Of a stretch of 64,000 nt of DNA, positions 19,131-27,431 are shown one piece after another. The DNA comes from Solibacillus sp. FSL R7-0668 (lineage in GTDB: Bacteria > Bacillota > Bacilli > Bacillales_A > Planococcaceae): positions 1,614,001 through 1,678,000 of the forward strand of contig NZ_JBBOUU010000001.1 in assembly GCF_038006205.1 (NCBI RefSeq), written 5' to 3'. How positions within the stretch are numbered: position 1 is the stretch's first letter; each line of letters begins with the position of its first letter. The notes beneath the pieces are model-generated. The model was not told where the DNA came from. It saw nothing but the letters and a program-made list of their open reading frames with translations, and ran no database searches. The translations under genes were made by a program, and so were the position numbers.

Positions 19131-20579
19131 TCATCCGTTTTTTTCATCGCTATGCGTTAGTTTTGACTGGACTAGCGTTGTTAAAATCTTTATGCCTTCT
19201 TCTAGCTGTTCGAAGGTTGCATAGGCATAAGAAAAACGGAGATGATGAAAATCATTTGGCTGATAAATATAGCCTGGATTGATAAGCACTTTATGCTGCA
19301 GTAATTCTAAAAAAAGTGCCTTGTTTATTACAGGTTTATCGAATCGGAGCCATATATAAAAGCCACCTTTTGGCTGTTCCCAACTAGCGATGTCTTGTAC
19401 GTATTGTTCGAGTAAGTCTTCAACAAATTTTGCGCGCTGCTTTAATTGATTACGAAGCTGCACTAGATGCTGTTCATACAAGCCAGATGTCAGCCAATAG
19501 GTCACAATCTCTTGGGAGAATGCGCTAGAACCATAATCCGTTTGCATTTTTATATCTGCTAAATGCTTAATTACTGCTTCAGGGGCAACAATCCAGCCAA
19601 TGCGTAGTCCGGGGCTTAGTGTTTTTGAAACGCTGCCAATCGATAAAACTTGCCCATTTTGATCCAGTGCCTTTAATGGCTGTTCCTCGGTCTGTTCAAA
19701 AAGTAATTCGTAATACACATCGTCTTCAATAATAGGAATCGATAGCTCCTTACATGCCTCGTATACCGTTGTTTTTTCTTCCGTAGACCAGTTTCGGCCT
19801 GTTGGATTATCAAGCGTAGGAATGGCGTAATAAAGACTTTGGCGATTTCTCTTTGCCATTTGTAAAATTTGTTTTAATTGCTTGTGAGGCTTCACTGTAA
19901 CCATTTGCATCCCAGCAGACTGGAACGGATGAATCGAGTTTAAATACGAAGCCTTATGATGAAAAACGACCGAACCCTTTTCTAATAATCCAAGCGCAAT
20001 TAATTGAAGGGCTTGTAGTGCGCCAGAAACAATTAAAATATTACGTGGTGTTGTCTCAATGCCGCGTTTTTTCAAGTGAATACATAAGCTTTCGCGCAAG
20101 GATTTACTTCCCTGAGGCTCTGAGTAACCAATGGCTCTAGATTGTAAAACAATTTTTTGTAATGAATGTTCGAGCTGAGCTGTCGGTAATAGCTCGGGCG
20201 ACAGCTCACCTGTACCGATACGAATCATATCCAGTCGTTGTTCATAGTCATTAATGAGCTGAATCGTATCAATATTTGGTTTATGTACACTTGCTTCGAT
20301 ATGTTGATTCCATTTTGGATGTGTGAGCATCGGCTGCCATGGATTTTCTGTAATAAATGTTCCCGCACCAATTCGAGTTTCAAGGAGCCCTCTTGCCTTT
20401 AACTCCTCTATAGCGGTATTAATGGTACTGCGATTCACCTCAAATTGTAGCGCTAATACACGCTGCGGTGGACATTTCATCCCTGGAGTGAAATCGCCAC
20501 TTGTAATTTGTGCGGTGAACCAATCGACAATTTGCGTATGTAATGTTACTGATAGCTGTTTGTCTGGTTTCCAAGTCAT
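19131..20579 (-). CDS. MocR/PdxR-type regulator (GntR HTH fused to aminotransferase domain)
   Basis: A 482-residue fusion regulator. Residues about 10-75 form a GntR-type winged helix (CPPQRVLALQFEVNRSTINTAIEELKARGLLETRIGAGTFI). Residues about 115-475 form a fold-type I aminotransferase-like domain with DNPTGRNWS, IIEDDVYYE and the PLP lysine in SVSKTLSPGLRIGW. MocR proteins use PLP or an aldimine as effector and often control amino-acid or vitamin B6 genes. It is divergent from the LysE-type exporter at 20679, with 99 bp between them, so it probably controls that gene. Confidence 0.9.
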   Translation of the reverse strand: MTWKPDKQLSVTLHTQIVDWFTAQITSGDFTPGMKCPPQRVLALQFEVNRSTINTAIEELKARGLLETRIGAGTFITENPWQPMLTHPKWNQHIEASVHKPNIDTIQLINDYEQRLDMIRIGTGELSPELLPTAQLEHSLQKIVLQSRAIGYSEPQGSKSLRESLCIHLKKRGIETTPRNILIVSGALQALQLIALGLLEKGSVVFHHKASYLNSIHPFQSAGMQMVTVKPHKQLKQILQMAKRNRQSLYYAIPTLDNPTGRNWSTEEKTTVYEACKELSIPIIEDDVYYELLFEQTEEQPLKALDQNGQVLSIGSVSKTLSPGLRIGWIVAPEAVIKHLADIKMQTDYGSSAFSQEIVTYWLTSGLYEQHLVQLRNQLKQRAKFVEDLLEQYVQDIASWEQPKGGFYIWLRFDKPVINKALFLELLQHKVLINPGYIYQPNDFHHLRFSYAYATFEQLEEGIKILTTLVQSKLTHSDEKNG

Positions 20580-20593
20580 AATGCAGCCCCCTT

Positions 20594-20624
20594 AATTGGT
20601 TGGGTAAATAGCCATCCAATTGGT
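20594..20624. promoter_or_regulatory. Direct repeats in the MocR-LysE intergenic region
   Basis: Two copies of AATTGGT lie at 20594-20600 and 20618-20624, 24 bp apart, in the divergent promoter region. Regulators of the MocR/PdxR type usually bind direct repeats, so these are candidate operator half-sites. Confidence 0.4.
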
Positions 20625-20678
20625 CGTTTTCTTTTATTATAAAGCGAATTATAGTAGAAGGGAAATGGAGTGAGTTGA

Positions 20679-21281
20679 ATGGAAGTAGTTTTACATGGTG
20701 TGATTTTAGCGTTTGGTTTAATTTTACCTTTAGGCGTGCAGAACGTCTTTATTTTTTCACAGGGGGCAACACAGCCGAGTCTTGTAAGGGCATTGCCGGC
20801 TACATTAACGGCTGCTATTTGTGATTCCGTACTTATTTTACTTGCGGTGTATGGATTATCGCTCGTTATTTTACAGTATGAGGGACTTCGCATGATGCTA
20901 ATGGTAGCGGGGATTCTATTTTTGCTATATATGAGCTATTCGATTTGGCGAGCTACGCCGACAGAAGCAAATGTAGCGAATGCACTGCCGATGAAGAAGC
21001 AAATTTTATTTGCCTTAACAGTGTCGCTACTCAATCCACATGCAATATTAGATATTGTCGGAGTGATTGGTACAAGTGCTTTAAAATATAGTGGCTACGA
21101 GCTGGTGTTATTTACTGTAGCCTGTATTGCTGTGTCGTGGCTTTGGTTTTTCGCGCTAATGATTGCCGGCTCTCGTATAAAAAAATTCGGCAATCAATTG
21201 GTTATTATGACCGTTTTTAATAAGTTTTCAGCGATTTTTATTTTGGGGATGGCAATTTATTTAGCGATTGGGCTTATGTAA
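20679..21281 (+). CDS. LysE/ArgO-type amino acid exporter
   Basis: A 200-residue membrane protein of the LysE superfamily with six predicted helices. The N-terminal segment (GVILAFGLILPLGVQNVFIFSQGATQPS) carries the family signature, and SLLNPHAILDIVGVIG matches the conserved NP motif in the middle. The start has GGAG upstream. It is divergent from the MocR regulator, which fits a ligand-induced exporter of a basic or other amino acid. The substrate cannot be decided from sequence. Confidence 0.88.
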   Translation: MEVVLHGVILAFGLILPLGVQNVFIFSQGATQPSLVRALPATLTAAICDSVLILLAVYGLSLVILQYEGLRMMLMVAGILFLLYMSYSIWRATPTEANVANALPMKKQILFALTVSLLNPHAILDIVGVIGTSALKYSGYELVLFTVACIAVSWLWFFALMIAGSRIKKFGNQLVIMTVFNKFSAIFILGMAIYLAIGLM

Positions 21282-21403
21282 TGCGCCATACTCGATTATG
21301 TATCTAAGAACCTATTATATCCTAAGAAATTGACAAATAGGAAATGGTTGATTAATCTTTACCTATTCTAACAAATCGTTACATAGAAAAGAGTGTGAGA
21401 AGA

Positions 21404-22642
21404 ATGGCTACTCAAGAAATGTCGAGAGAGGCACTCCAAAAATTGTATAAACGAGTATTAGTCGTTGTGAGCATATCGCAAATGTTTGGCGGTGCTGGTT
21501 TGGCCGCGGGTATTTCGGTTGGTGCACTACTCGTACAACAAATGACGGGGGATAGCTCAATTTCAGGTGTTCCAACCGCATTGTTTACATTAGGGTCTGC
21601 AGTAACCGCCTATACGGTGGGTAAGATTTCACAAAAATATGGTAGGCGCATCGGTTTGTCAGCAGGTTTTTTTGTCGGTGGCATTGGCGCACTTGGTGTC
21701 ATATTTGCAGCGATTTTAAATAACCTCATCCTGTTATTTATTGCTTTATTTGTGTATGGTGCGGGGACAGCCACGAACTTACAGGCACGTTATGCAGGAA
21801 CAGATCTAGCAACGAAAGAGCAGCGCGCAAAAGCGATTAGTACTACGATGGTGATGACGACTTTTGGTGCAGTTGCGGGACCAAACTTAATTTCCACAAT
21901 GGGGAACGTAGCGGAAAGTTTACATATGCCAGCTTTAGCAGGACCCTTTATTTTATCGATGTTTGCCTATTTACTGGCGGGCTTAACATTATTTTTAATG
22001 CTTCGACCAGATCCGTTACAAATTGCCAAACAGTTAGAGCAAAATCAGTCCTCTAGCCAAGCGATGGTAATGGATTCTTCGCAAGCGCAACGAAAAGACG
22101 GCATTATTGTTGGTGCGACTGTCATGATTTTAACACAAGTAGTCATGGTAGCGATTATGACGATGACGCCCATTCATATGACACATCATGGGCATAACTT
22201 AACAAGCATCGGTTTAGTCATTGGCTTCCATGTTGGCTTTATGTATTTCCCATCATTAATTACGGGCGTTCTAGTAGATAAGTTCGGACGTACGGTGATG
22301 ATTATTGGTGCTGCGATTACATTAGTGTCAGCTGGATTACTTGCAGCCTATGCGCCAACTGATTCATTACTTTTACTTATTATTGCATTAGCTTTATTAG
22401 GTCTGGGATGGAATTTTGGTTTAATTAGTGGGACGGCGTTAATTGTAGATCATACGACGATTGCAGAAAGGGCTAAAGTACAGGGGACAATTGATGTTTT
22501 CATTGCGATTTCGGGTGCAGCGGCAGGTTTACTTTCAGGGCTTATTGTTGCTAAAACGAGCTATGGGCTGCTGTCAATTAGTGGCGCGCTGATTTCGTTA
22601 ACGTTACTCTTGTTGGTTGGATGGATTATGAAAAGAAGGTGA
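21404..22642 (+). CDS. MFS transporter
   Basis: A 412-residue major facilitator with 12 predicted membrane helices. A loop with the MFS motif A pattern (GKISQKYGRRIGL) lies between helices 2 and 3, and a related DKFGRTVMI loop comes after helix 8. The central charged linker is at about 200-230. The ATG at 21404 is chosen since GAGTGTGAGAAG precedes it; an in-frame GTG three codons upstream is possible. It resembles Bacillus drug-type exporters, but the substrate is unknown. A hairpin follows at 22691. Confidence 0.85.
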   Translation: MATQEMSREALQKLYKRVLVVVSISQMFGGAGLAAGISVGALLVQQMTGDSSISGVPTALFTLGSAVTAYTVGKISQKYGRRIGLSAGFFVGGIGALGVIFAAILNNLILLFIALFVYGAGTATNLQARYAGTDLATKEQRAKAISTTMVMTTFGAVAGPNLISTMGNVAESLHMPALAGPFILSMFAYLLAGLTLFLMLRPDPLQIAKQLEQNQSSSQAMVMDSSQAQRKDGIIVGATVMILTQVVMVAIMTMTPIHMTHHGHNLTSIGLVIGFHVGFMYFPSLITGVLVDKFGRTVMIIGAAITLVSAGLLAAYAPTDSLLLLIIALALLGLGWNFGLISGTALIVDHTTIAERAKVQGTIDVFIAISGAAAGLLSGLIVAKTSYGLLSISGALISLTLLLLVGWIMKRR

Positions 22643-22690
22643 AAAGGTAGAATTGATGATTTGTACTATCGTTTAATATTTCTACTTGAG

Positions 22691-22727
22691 ATGTTCCACA
22701 ATCGCACAGATAGTGGAACATTATTTA
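22691..22727 (+). terminator. Terminator-like hairpin after the MFS gene
   Basis: Arms ATGTTCCAC (22691-22699) and GTGGAACAT (22713-22721) form a 9-bp stem followed by TATTTATAT. Confidence 0.65.
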
Positions 22728-22780
22728 TATAAGAACTTACATCGAGCAATTTTACTAACAATAAATGGATTAAGTACAGT

Positions 22781-23023
22781 ATGTTTTCTTTTTGGCGGGC
22801 TACGGCATGACAGCATATTTAAAGTCAGCAACGTATAGGCTGACTTTAAATACTGCGACGAAAGCGTAGCGACAGGAGCATGACATTTTGCGACGAAAAC
22901 GAAGTGACAGGAGTATGAACCCTGCTTCTGCGGGGAGTAAAGAGAAATTCTAAAAGGTGTTTTAGAATTTCCCTTTACTACTGTCTTTAATGCCGCATGC
23001 AAGGCCCGCCAAACTAAAATATA
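22781..23023. repeat. Palindromic MITE-like element with nested hairpins
   Basis: About 240 bp bounded by imperfect inverted repeats: TTTGGCGGGC (22791-22800) continuing TACGGCAT, and on the right ATGCCGCATGC continuing GCCCGCCAAA (to 23013). A weaker match of the flanks (TATGTTTT and AAAATATA) extends the pairing. Inside are two perfect or near-perfect hairpins, arms 22816-22829/22839-22852 and 22936-22955/22960-22979. Between them is an imperfect 30-bp direct repeat beginning GCGACGAAA (22855 and 22890). There is no ORF with a start site. This layout is that of a non-autonomous transposable repeat or a large structured RNA. Confidence 0.6.
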
Positions 23024-23448
23024 ACTTCTAATAAAATGAAAAGCACTCAATGCTGCCGCTAGCGCTATCGCGAGGCAGCGGTTTTGGCTAAAATATGGCG
23101 CTGTTTCAATTATGTAACTTTGTCCAAAAGTTAGCTCTTCGAATAAAATATCCTACTATCATTGTGTTAAAATAAATCCTTTTCCAGATTAAAGTTATCT
23201 TGATTAAAATTATACGTTTGATTTCCCAAAATTTTTTTTAAAACCTTTCCTATAAAAAACAATCATAGTAGAAAAACACACTCAATTATCTATTTTTGTT
23301 TTGAAAAATGCTCGTTTTGAGTAATATGGAAATTAGCTATCCTTCTTTGAAAAAGTTAACAATTCCTCAATAACCAACTCAAGTAATGATGATATTTCTT
23401 CACTTTCTTATATACAATCCACATTTTCCTATGAAAATCTCATCGCAA
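23024..23448. other. AT-rich intergenic region, no gene seen
   Basis: About 425 bp downstream of the minus-strand gene at 23449. It starts with a short GC-rich hairpin (GCTGCC at 23052 with GGCAGC near 23074, followed by GGTTTTGG). After that it is very AT-rich, without an ORF or other recognisable element. Confidence 0.4.
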
Positions 23449-24000
23449 TTAAGTAATGATTTGTAACTTATTCCATGTATGTCCCCAGTTTTTTTCTTGA
23501 ATTCTATTTAAAAAGATAGGGTGCAAAGGTGAATTATTTGTGAAATTTGGCGTTGGTCTTACTTGACAAGTAAATAAATCTTGTAATCCATAAGGTGCCA
23601 TTATTTCGATTTTATTTTGATTAATTCTAGCAGCAATTGCCGTTGGTGTTTCAGGGAAGTTCGCGACGCCTTCAAATGAACTATGATAAGGTGGTAAGTT
23701 GTTTTTTATATGCATACGAGCTTGATTTTTTACGGACCAAGGTAGATGGGGCATAATGGTATTTAACTTAGCTTCCAATATTTTTTCAGCATTAATTGAT
23801 GGTTCATTTTCATCGAAATAAATGACATCAATATCGTTGGTTTCAGTTTGCATACTATGTAATGTATCCCAAACTTTATTCCTAATAATGCCTGCAGCTA
23901 TCCAACAATCATTTAGATTTAGCGTTTCTACTGCTTTCAAAATGGAGAAAAGAGCTTTATCCGACTCCAAAAGATTCATTAATTCTGATTCGAATTTCAT
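23449..24000 (-). CDS. Nucleotidyltransferase family protein (NTP_transf_6 / DUF925)
   Basis: A 183-residue protein with the family signature CWIAAGIIRNKVWDTLHSM (about residues 32-50) followed by DIDVIYFDENEPS, which provides the two catalytic Asp. The C-terminal PYGLQDLFTCQVRPTPNF is also typical of PF06042. AGGAGG lies before the ATG. The reaction is unknown; the fold suggests nucleotidyl transfer to a small molecule or RNA. It lies near another nucleotidyltransferase at 24435 but on the other strand. Confidence 0.85.
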   Translation of the reverse strand: MKFESELMNLLESDKALFSILKAVETLNLNDCWIAAGIIRNKVWDTLHSMQTETNDIDVIYFDENEPSINAEKILEAKLNTIMPHLPWSVKNQARMHIKNNLPPYHSSFEGVANFPETPTAIAARINQNKIEIMAPYGLQDLFTCQVRPTPNFTNNSPLHPIFLNRIQEKNWGHTWNKLQIIT

Positions 24001-24168
24001 TCATTTAGCCTCCTGTAATACTATCATTAGAATATTTGTACTTGTAATAATGATAAAGCAATTTTTACATAATGAGGAATTATTTATTTTAAGAAGGAGA
24101 AAGTGCTCTTTTGTTGAAGTGGATACTAACTGGCTAAAACGATTTTGATATTTTGGGGAGATGATTTT

Positions 24169-24366
24169 TTGGTTAACCTGTTGGAAAATGTTTATCAACT
24201 ATCAGCAGTAGTCCTACTCCTATGCGCAATCTATTATTATAGACATTTTATAAAAACAAAGAGAGCAAGAAAATTAACTCGATTTGAATTTTCAATTTAT
24301 GTAATTACTCAAATTGCTTTATTTGTTTGTGCTGGTAGTTATATTCTTTTGCTTTTGGATAAATAA
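24169..24366 (+). CDS. Small two-helix membrane protein, unknown
   Basis: A 65-residue protein with two predicted membrane helices (LSAVVLLLCAIYYY and IYVITQIALFVCAGSYILLLL) joined by a basic loop (KTKRARKLTRFEF). The TTG at 24169 is preferred because GGGGAG lies 8 bp upstream; the in-frame TTG at 24145 has no such site. It shares a strand with the next three genes but has a 68-bp gap. No family recognised. Confidence 0.5.
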   Translation: MVNLLENVYQLSAVVLLLCAIYYYRHFIKTKRARKLTRFEFSIYVITQIALFVCAGSYILLLLDK

Positions 24367-24434
24367 GATTCAATAATCATGCCCCCGTCTTTATTTTAGT
24401 ACCGGATTATGCTTGTAGATGAGAGGGGAAAGTT

Positions 24435-25160
24435 ATGCAAAATAACAAAAGTTTAGAGCCGCTTAATGCAGCTAGCCAATTTGTAGAAAAGTATTTTTCA
24501 TACTGCCAAGCAGCGTTACTTGCAGGTAGCGTCGTTCGTGGTGAAGCGACTACAACATCTGATTTAGATATTGTTATTTTCGATAAGGAAGTGAAAAATT
24601 CTTATCGGGAATCATTTGTTGAGTTTGAATGGCCGATTGAAGTGTTTGTACATAATTTAACATCATATAAAAAGTATTTGACTATGGATTATGAAAGGGC
24701 AATACCATCATTACAGAAAATGCTCGTAGAAGGAATGGTTATAAAAGATGATGGCATTGTTGAGCCAATAAAAAAGCACGCACAGAAAATTTTAGAAAAC
24801 GGTCCACAGCAGTGGTCATTACAAACAATGGATACCAAGCGCTATTTTATTACAGATGTATTGGATGATTTTATAGGGTGTACAAAGATCCATGAAGAAC
24901 TTTTTATTGTGAATAGGCTAGCAGAGCTTGTTAGTGAATTTATTTTAAGAGCAAATGGTAAGTGGGTGGGAACTTCTAAATGGGTATTTCGTTTATTGAA
25001 AGCACATGATGAACAGCTAGCATTTCAATTTTTTGAAGCATTTAATTTATATTATGAAACGAAAGACAAAACACAAATTATTGTATTTGTAGATAATGTA
25101 TTAGAACCGTATGGAGGAAGATTATTTGAGGGCTTTTCGATGGGGAAAGCAATACGATAA
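24435..25160 (+). CDS. Nucleotidyltransferase domain protein
   Basis: A 241-residue protein. The N-terminal third carries the minimal nucleotidyltransferase motif: LLAGSVVRGEATTTSDLDIVIF (about residues 28-50), with GS and the DxD pair. The third acidic residue is likely in WPIEVFVHN. The C-terminal helical part resembles those of aminoglycoside-type or unknown nucleotidyltransferases. GAGGGG is present before the ATG. Its substrate is unknown; an antibiotic-modifying role is possible but not supported by close motif match. Confidence 0.78.
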   Translation: MQNNKSLEPLNAASQFVEKYFSYCQAALLAGSVVRGEATTTSDLDIVIFDKEVKNSYRESFVEFEWPIEVFVHNLTSYKKYLTMDYERAIPSLQKMLVEGMVIKDDGIVEPIKKHAQKILENGPQQWSLQTMDTKRYFITDVLDDFIGCTKIHEELFIVNRLAELVSEFILRANGKWVGTSKWVFRLLKAHDEQLAFQFFEAFNLYYETKDKTQIIVFVDNVLEPYGGRLFEGFSMGKAIR

Positions 25161-25217
25161 CACGCTAAAACAAAATGATAAGTTTTCAAAAAATACATTA
25201 ATAATAGGTGAAATTAT

Positions 25218-25742
25218 ATGAAAAAGTCCCTAGCTATAAAAGTACTAAAATACGGTGGGAAACTGCACTATGAATGGACGTCAACTATCATTGAGCAAAA
25301 TGAGAATTATGTCATCGCATATAGCACTCCAGGAAGAAAATTAATCCATCATACGAAAGGCAAAGAGTTTCAATACGACAATTATTCCATTGAATTTATC
25401 CCGAAAAATGAATGGTATACGGTTTGTATTGATATTGAAAGAAGTGGCGAGGTGCAATATTATTGCAATATTTGTATGCCCCCGATGATTGAAGATAATG
25501 TAGTGAAATTTGTTGATTTAGATATCGATATTGTCAATCGAGCAGGTACGTGGGAAGTTGTCGATGAGGATGAATTTGACCATAATCTGAAACATTTTAA
25601 TTACCCGCAAGCTGTTATTGAGCAAGCGATACTTTCGAAAGAACGATTGCTTCAGAAAATCCATCATCAGGAATTTCCTTTCGATGGATTTTTAGAGCAA
25701 TCTTATCAATTCGTATACAAACTTGAAAATCAAAACCATTAA
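25218..25742 (+). CDS. DUF402 domain protein (nucleoside tri/diphosphatase-like)
   Basis: A 174-residue soluble protein of the DUF402 family (PF04167). The characteristic run of acidic strands is present: EWYTVCIDIERSGEVQYYC, then VKFVDLDIDIV and WEVVDEDEFD. Family members such as S. aureus Ntdp hydrolyse nucleoside tri- and diphosphates using the metal-binding acidic residues. AATAGGTG precedes the ATG. It lies 57 bp after the nucleotidyltransferase gene on the same strand. Confidence 0.78.
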   Translation: MKKSLAIKVLKYGGKLHYEWTSTIIEQNENYVIAYSTPGRKLIHHTKGKEFQYDNYSIEFIPKNEWYTVCIDIERSGEVQYYCNICMPPMIEDNVVKFVDLDIDIVNRAGTWEVVDEDEFDHNLKHFNYPQAVIEQAILSKERLLQKIHHQEFPFDGFLEQSYQFVYKLENQNH

Positions 25743-25808
25743 AAGAGCGTTCGTAATCTCTTTTTGATGAGAAGCATAGCTTTATCTTATTCAAAAGGTA
25801 GTGAGAAA

Positions 25809-26090
25809 ATGCCAGTGTTAAGGAAAGAGCAAATTGAAGCACGATTAGTACAGAGTAGGCAGGAGAAGAGGCGCAACGCAACACCAGAAGAGTTAAAGCT
25901 ATTAAAAAATTGTCTAAAAGAACAGCAGCGTTACGCAAATGAGGAAATGAAACTGTTATATGTACAATTTGATTCGCTAATAATTCAAGTAGAGTATGCG
26001 GAGACCACTATTTCGTTTACAGTGAAAAATACAAAATGTGTCGATGAGTATACAATAACGGATAGTTATTTTTTCATTATTCCAAAATAA
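25809..26090 (+). CDS. Small hypothetical protein
   Basis: A 93-residue protein with a charged helical N-terminal half (LRKEQIEARLVQSRQEKRRN, then a second helix with EELKLLKNCLKEQQRY) and a beta-rich C-terminal half (SLIIQVEYAETTISFTV). The ATG at 25809 is chosen because AAGGTAGTGAG lies upstream; a longer version would start at a TTG at 25764 without a clear site. No family recognised. It is the last + strand gene before the shared terminator at 26100. Confidence 0.5.
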   Translation: MPVLRKEQIEARLVQSRQEKRRNATPEELKLLKNCLKEQQRYANEEMKLLYVQFDSLIIQVEYAETTISFTVKNTKCVDEYTITDSYFFIIPK

Positions 26091-26099
26091 CAAGGGTGG

Positions 26100-26134
26100 A
26101 AGCTCGCATGGTGATCAACTGCACGAGCTTTTTC
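26100..26134. terminator. Terminator between convergent genes
   Basis: Arms AAGCTCG (26100-26106) and CGAGCTT (26124-26130) are followed by TTT. It sits between the + strand hypothetical gene and the minus-strand Nudix gene, whose stop is adjacent. Confidence 0.7.
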
Positions 26135-26653
26135 CTATTCCCGTATGGAGCCATATTGGTAGCGCATATCAAACAACAAATGAATAAAATGCTCATAAAA
26201 TGGAATGAACGTCCCTTCCTGCATCATTTGAATAATTTCATCCTTTGATGCCCATTTCACAGCTTGTACTTCCTCAGGCTGGAGTACAAGTTCTGATAAA
26301 TTGACTTCATGTTCAATTGTATAATAATCATCAAAGCCACGCTCAAAATTAATGGTTAGCTGTGGGCGTATCGCTTCAAAATTGTATGTAATTCCTAATT
26401 CTTCAAATAGCTCACGGGCAGCAGCTTGTTGGCTAGTATCGCCAGTAATCGCGCTACCACCACATGAAACGTCCCATAAGTTTGGCCATCCGTCTTTAAA
26501 GGGTTGGCGCTGTTGAATTAGCATTTCACCTTGTTTGTTAAAGATACATACATGCACAACGACATGAAATTCATCAGGCGCCATTTCGCTTCCTCTTGTA
26601 ATAATTTTTCCTGTTTTATTGCGGTGTTGATCGTAGACATCCCAATTTTCCAT
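26135..26653 (-). CDS. Nudix hydrolase
   Basis: A 172-residue Nudix protein. The Nudix box is in GGSAITGDTSQQAAAREL continuing FEELGI (about residues 70-93), with all the conserved Gly, Arg and Glu positions. It begins MENWDVYDQHRNKTGK, as in the IDI-like Nudix group of Bacillales (cd04693 type), and keeps FHVVVHVCIFNKQGEMLIQQR. The ATG at 26653 is chosen because AAGGAG lies 8 bp upstream; 25 extra upstream codons are probably untranslated. The substrate is unknown. It is divergent from the rib operon. Confidence 0.85.
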   Translation of the reverse strand: MENWDVYDQHRNKTGKIITRGSEMAPDEFHVVVHVCIFNKQGEMLIQQRQPFKDGWPNLWDVSCGGSAITGDTSQQAAARELFEELGITYNFEAIRPQLTINFERGFDDYYTIEHEVNLSELVLQPEEVQAVKWASKDEIIQMMQEGTFIPFYEHFIHLLFDMRYQYGSIRE

Positions 26654-26785
26654 CGAAGATTCTCCTTGTGTAAAATTTTGTAATAGAAGTGCTATTATAC
26701 TACAAGTAACGTTAGAATTTACATGCAAATTGAAAATAAAATCGCAAAATTATTACTATTAACTTTTCTTTTTCAAAAGATATGT

Positions 26786-26791
26786 TACAAT
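26786..26791 (+). promoter_or_regulatory. Probable -10 element of the rib operon
   Basis: TACAAT (26786-26791) is preceded by TGT, giving an extended -10 element, about 20 bp before the first FMN riboswitch. No strong -35 box is seen. Confidence 0.5.
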
Positions 26792-26811
26792 AGCATGTGA
26801 AATTAAATAAT

Positions 26812-26940
26812 TTCCTTCGGGGTCGGGTGAAATTCCCAATCGGCGGTGATGAGGCAACTCTAAGCCCGCGAGCCACCTTTGTGTGTGCAGGATTTGGTGT
26901 AAATCCAAAGCCGACAGTATAGTCTGGATGGGAGAAGGAA
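26812..26940 (+). promoter_or_regulatory. FMN riboswitch (RFN element), copy 1
   Basis: All the conserved RFN blocks are present in order: TTCCTTCGGGG, GGGTGAAATTCCC, AATCGGCGGTGAT, AGCCCGCGAGCC, GGATTTGGTGTAAATCC, AAAGCCGACAGT, and AGTCTGGATGGGAGAAGGAA closing stem P1. FMN binding stops expression of rib genes. Immediately after it an AT-rich hairpin (CTTTTTGAA at about 26949 with TTCAAAAAG at 26966) runs into TTTTTT, a candidate terminator. No gene lies between it and the second copy. Confidence 0.95.
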
Positions 26941-27059
26941 TCGTAGCACTTTTTGAAAATTTTTGTTCAAAAAGCTTTTTTACTATACCCATTTTGGTAT
27001 GGTAAAAATTCGCGCACCATTTTTTATGTAAAAAATGAGGCTTATTTGGCTATGTATTT

Positions 27060-27092
27060 AATCCCTGTACCCCTGTGTATAGGGATTTTTTT
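27060..27092 (+). terminator. Intrinsic terminator between the two FMN riboswitches
   Basis: Arms AATCCCTGTAC (27060-27070) and GTATAGGGATT (27077-27087) form a stem followed by seven T. It belongs to the expression platform of copy 1, or is left from it. Transcription must pass it to reach copy 2. Confidence 0.8.
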
Positions 27093-27112
27093 GATTTCAC
27101 AAATTCATACAT

Positions 27113-27240
27113 TTCCTTCGGGGTCGGGTGAAATTCCTAATCGGCGGTGATGAGGTAACTCTAAGCCCGCGAGCCACCTTGTGTGTGCAGGATTTGGTGC
27201 GAATCCAAAGCCGACAGTATAGTCTGGATGGGAGAAGGAA
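27113..27240 (+). promoter_or_regulatory. FMN riboswitch (RFN element), copy 2
   Basis: This copy has the same conserved blocks as copy 1 and differs at only about six positions over 128 bp (for example AATTCCTAATC for AATTCCCAATC, and one base less in the variable hairpin). Both ends, from TTCCTTCGGGG to GGGAGAAGGAA, are intact, so both copies look able to bind FMN. It leads to its own terminator at 27313 and then ribE. Confidence 0.95.
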
Positions 27241-27312
27241 GCATTGTGCGAGATTTTTGAAAAAATACAATCAAAAGTCTTATTTGACGATGCCAATTTT
27301 ACCTCTCATCAA

Positions 27313-27342
27313 ACTCCGACACATTTCGTACGGGGTTTTTTG
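27313..27342 (+). terminator. Riboswitch-controlled terminator before ribE
   Basis: ACTCCG (27313-27318) pairs with CGGGGT (27331-27336), with one G-U pair, and is followed by TTTTTT. It lies 90 bp before ribE, in the place expected for the FMN-dependent terminator. Confidence 0.65.
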
Positions 27343-27431
27343 TGGTTTGAAAAGTAGTAATTTTTCAAAGACATCCACATAATAAAGTGAAATTTTTGAC
27401 TATTCATGATGATTGATATGAGGTGAGAGGT

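Noticed and set aside
26759-27296. ORFs crossing the FMN riboswitches on either strand
   Set aside because: The sequence is fully explained by conserved RNA elements; the ORFs share the repeated peptide only because the riboswitch is duplicated.
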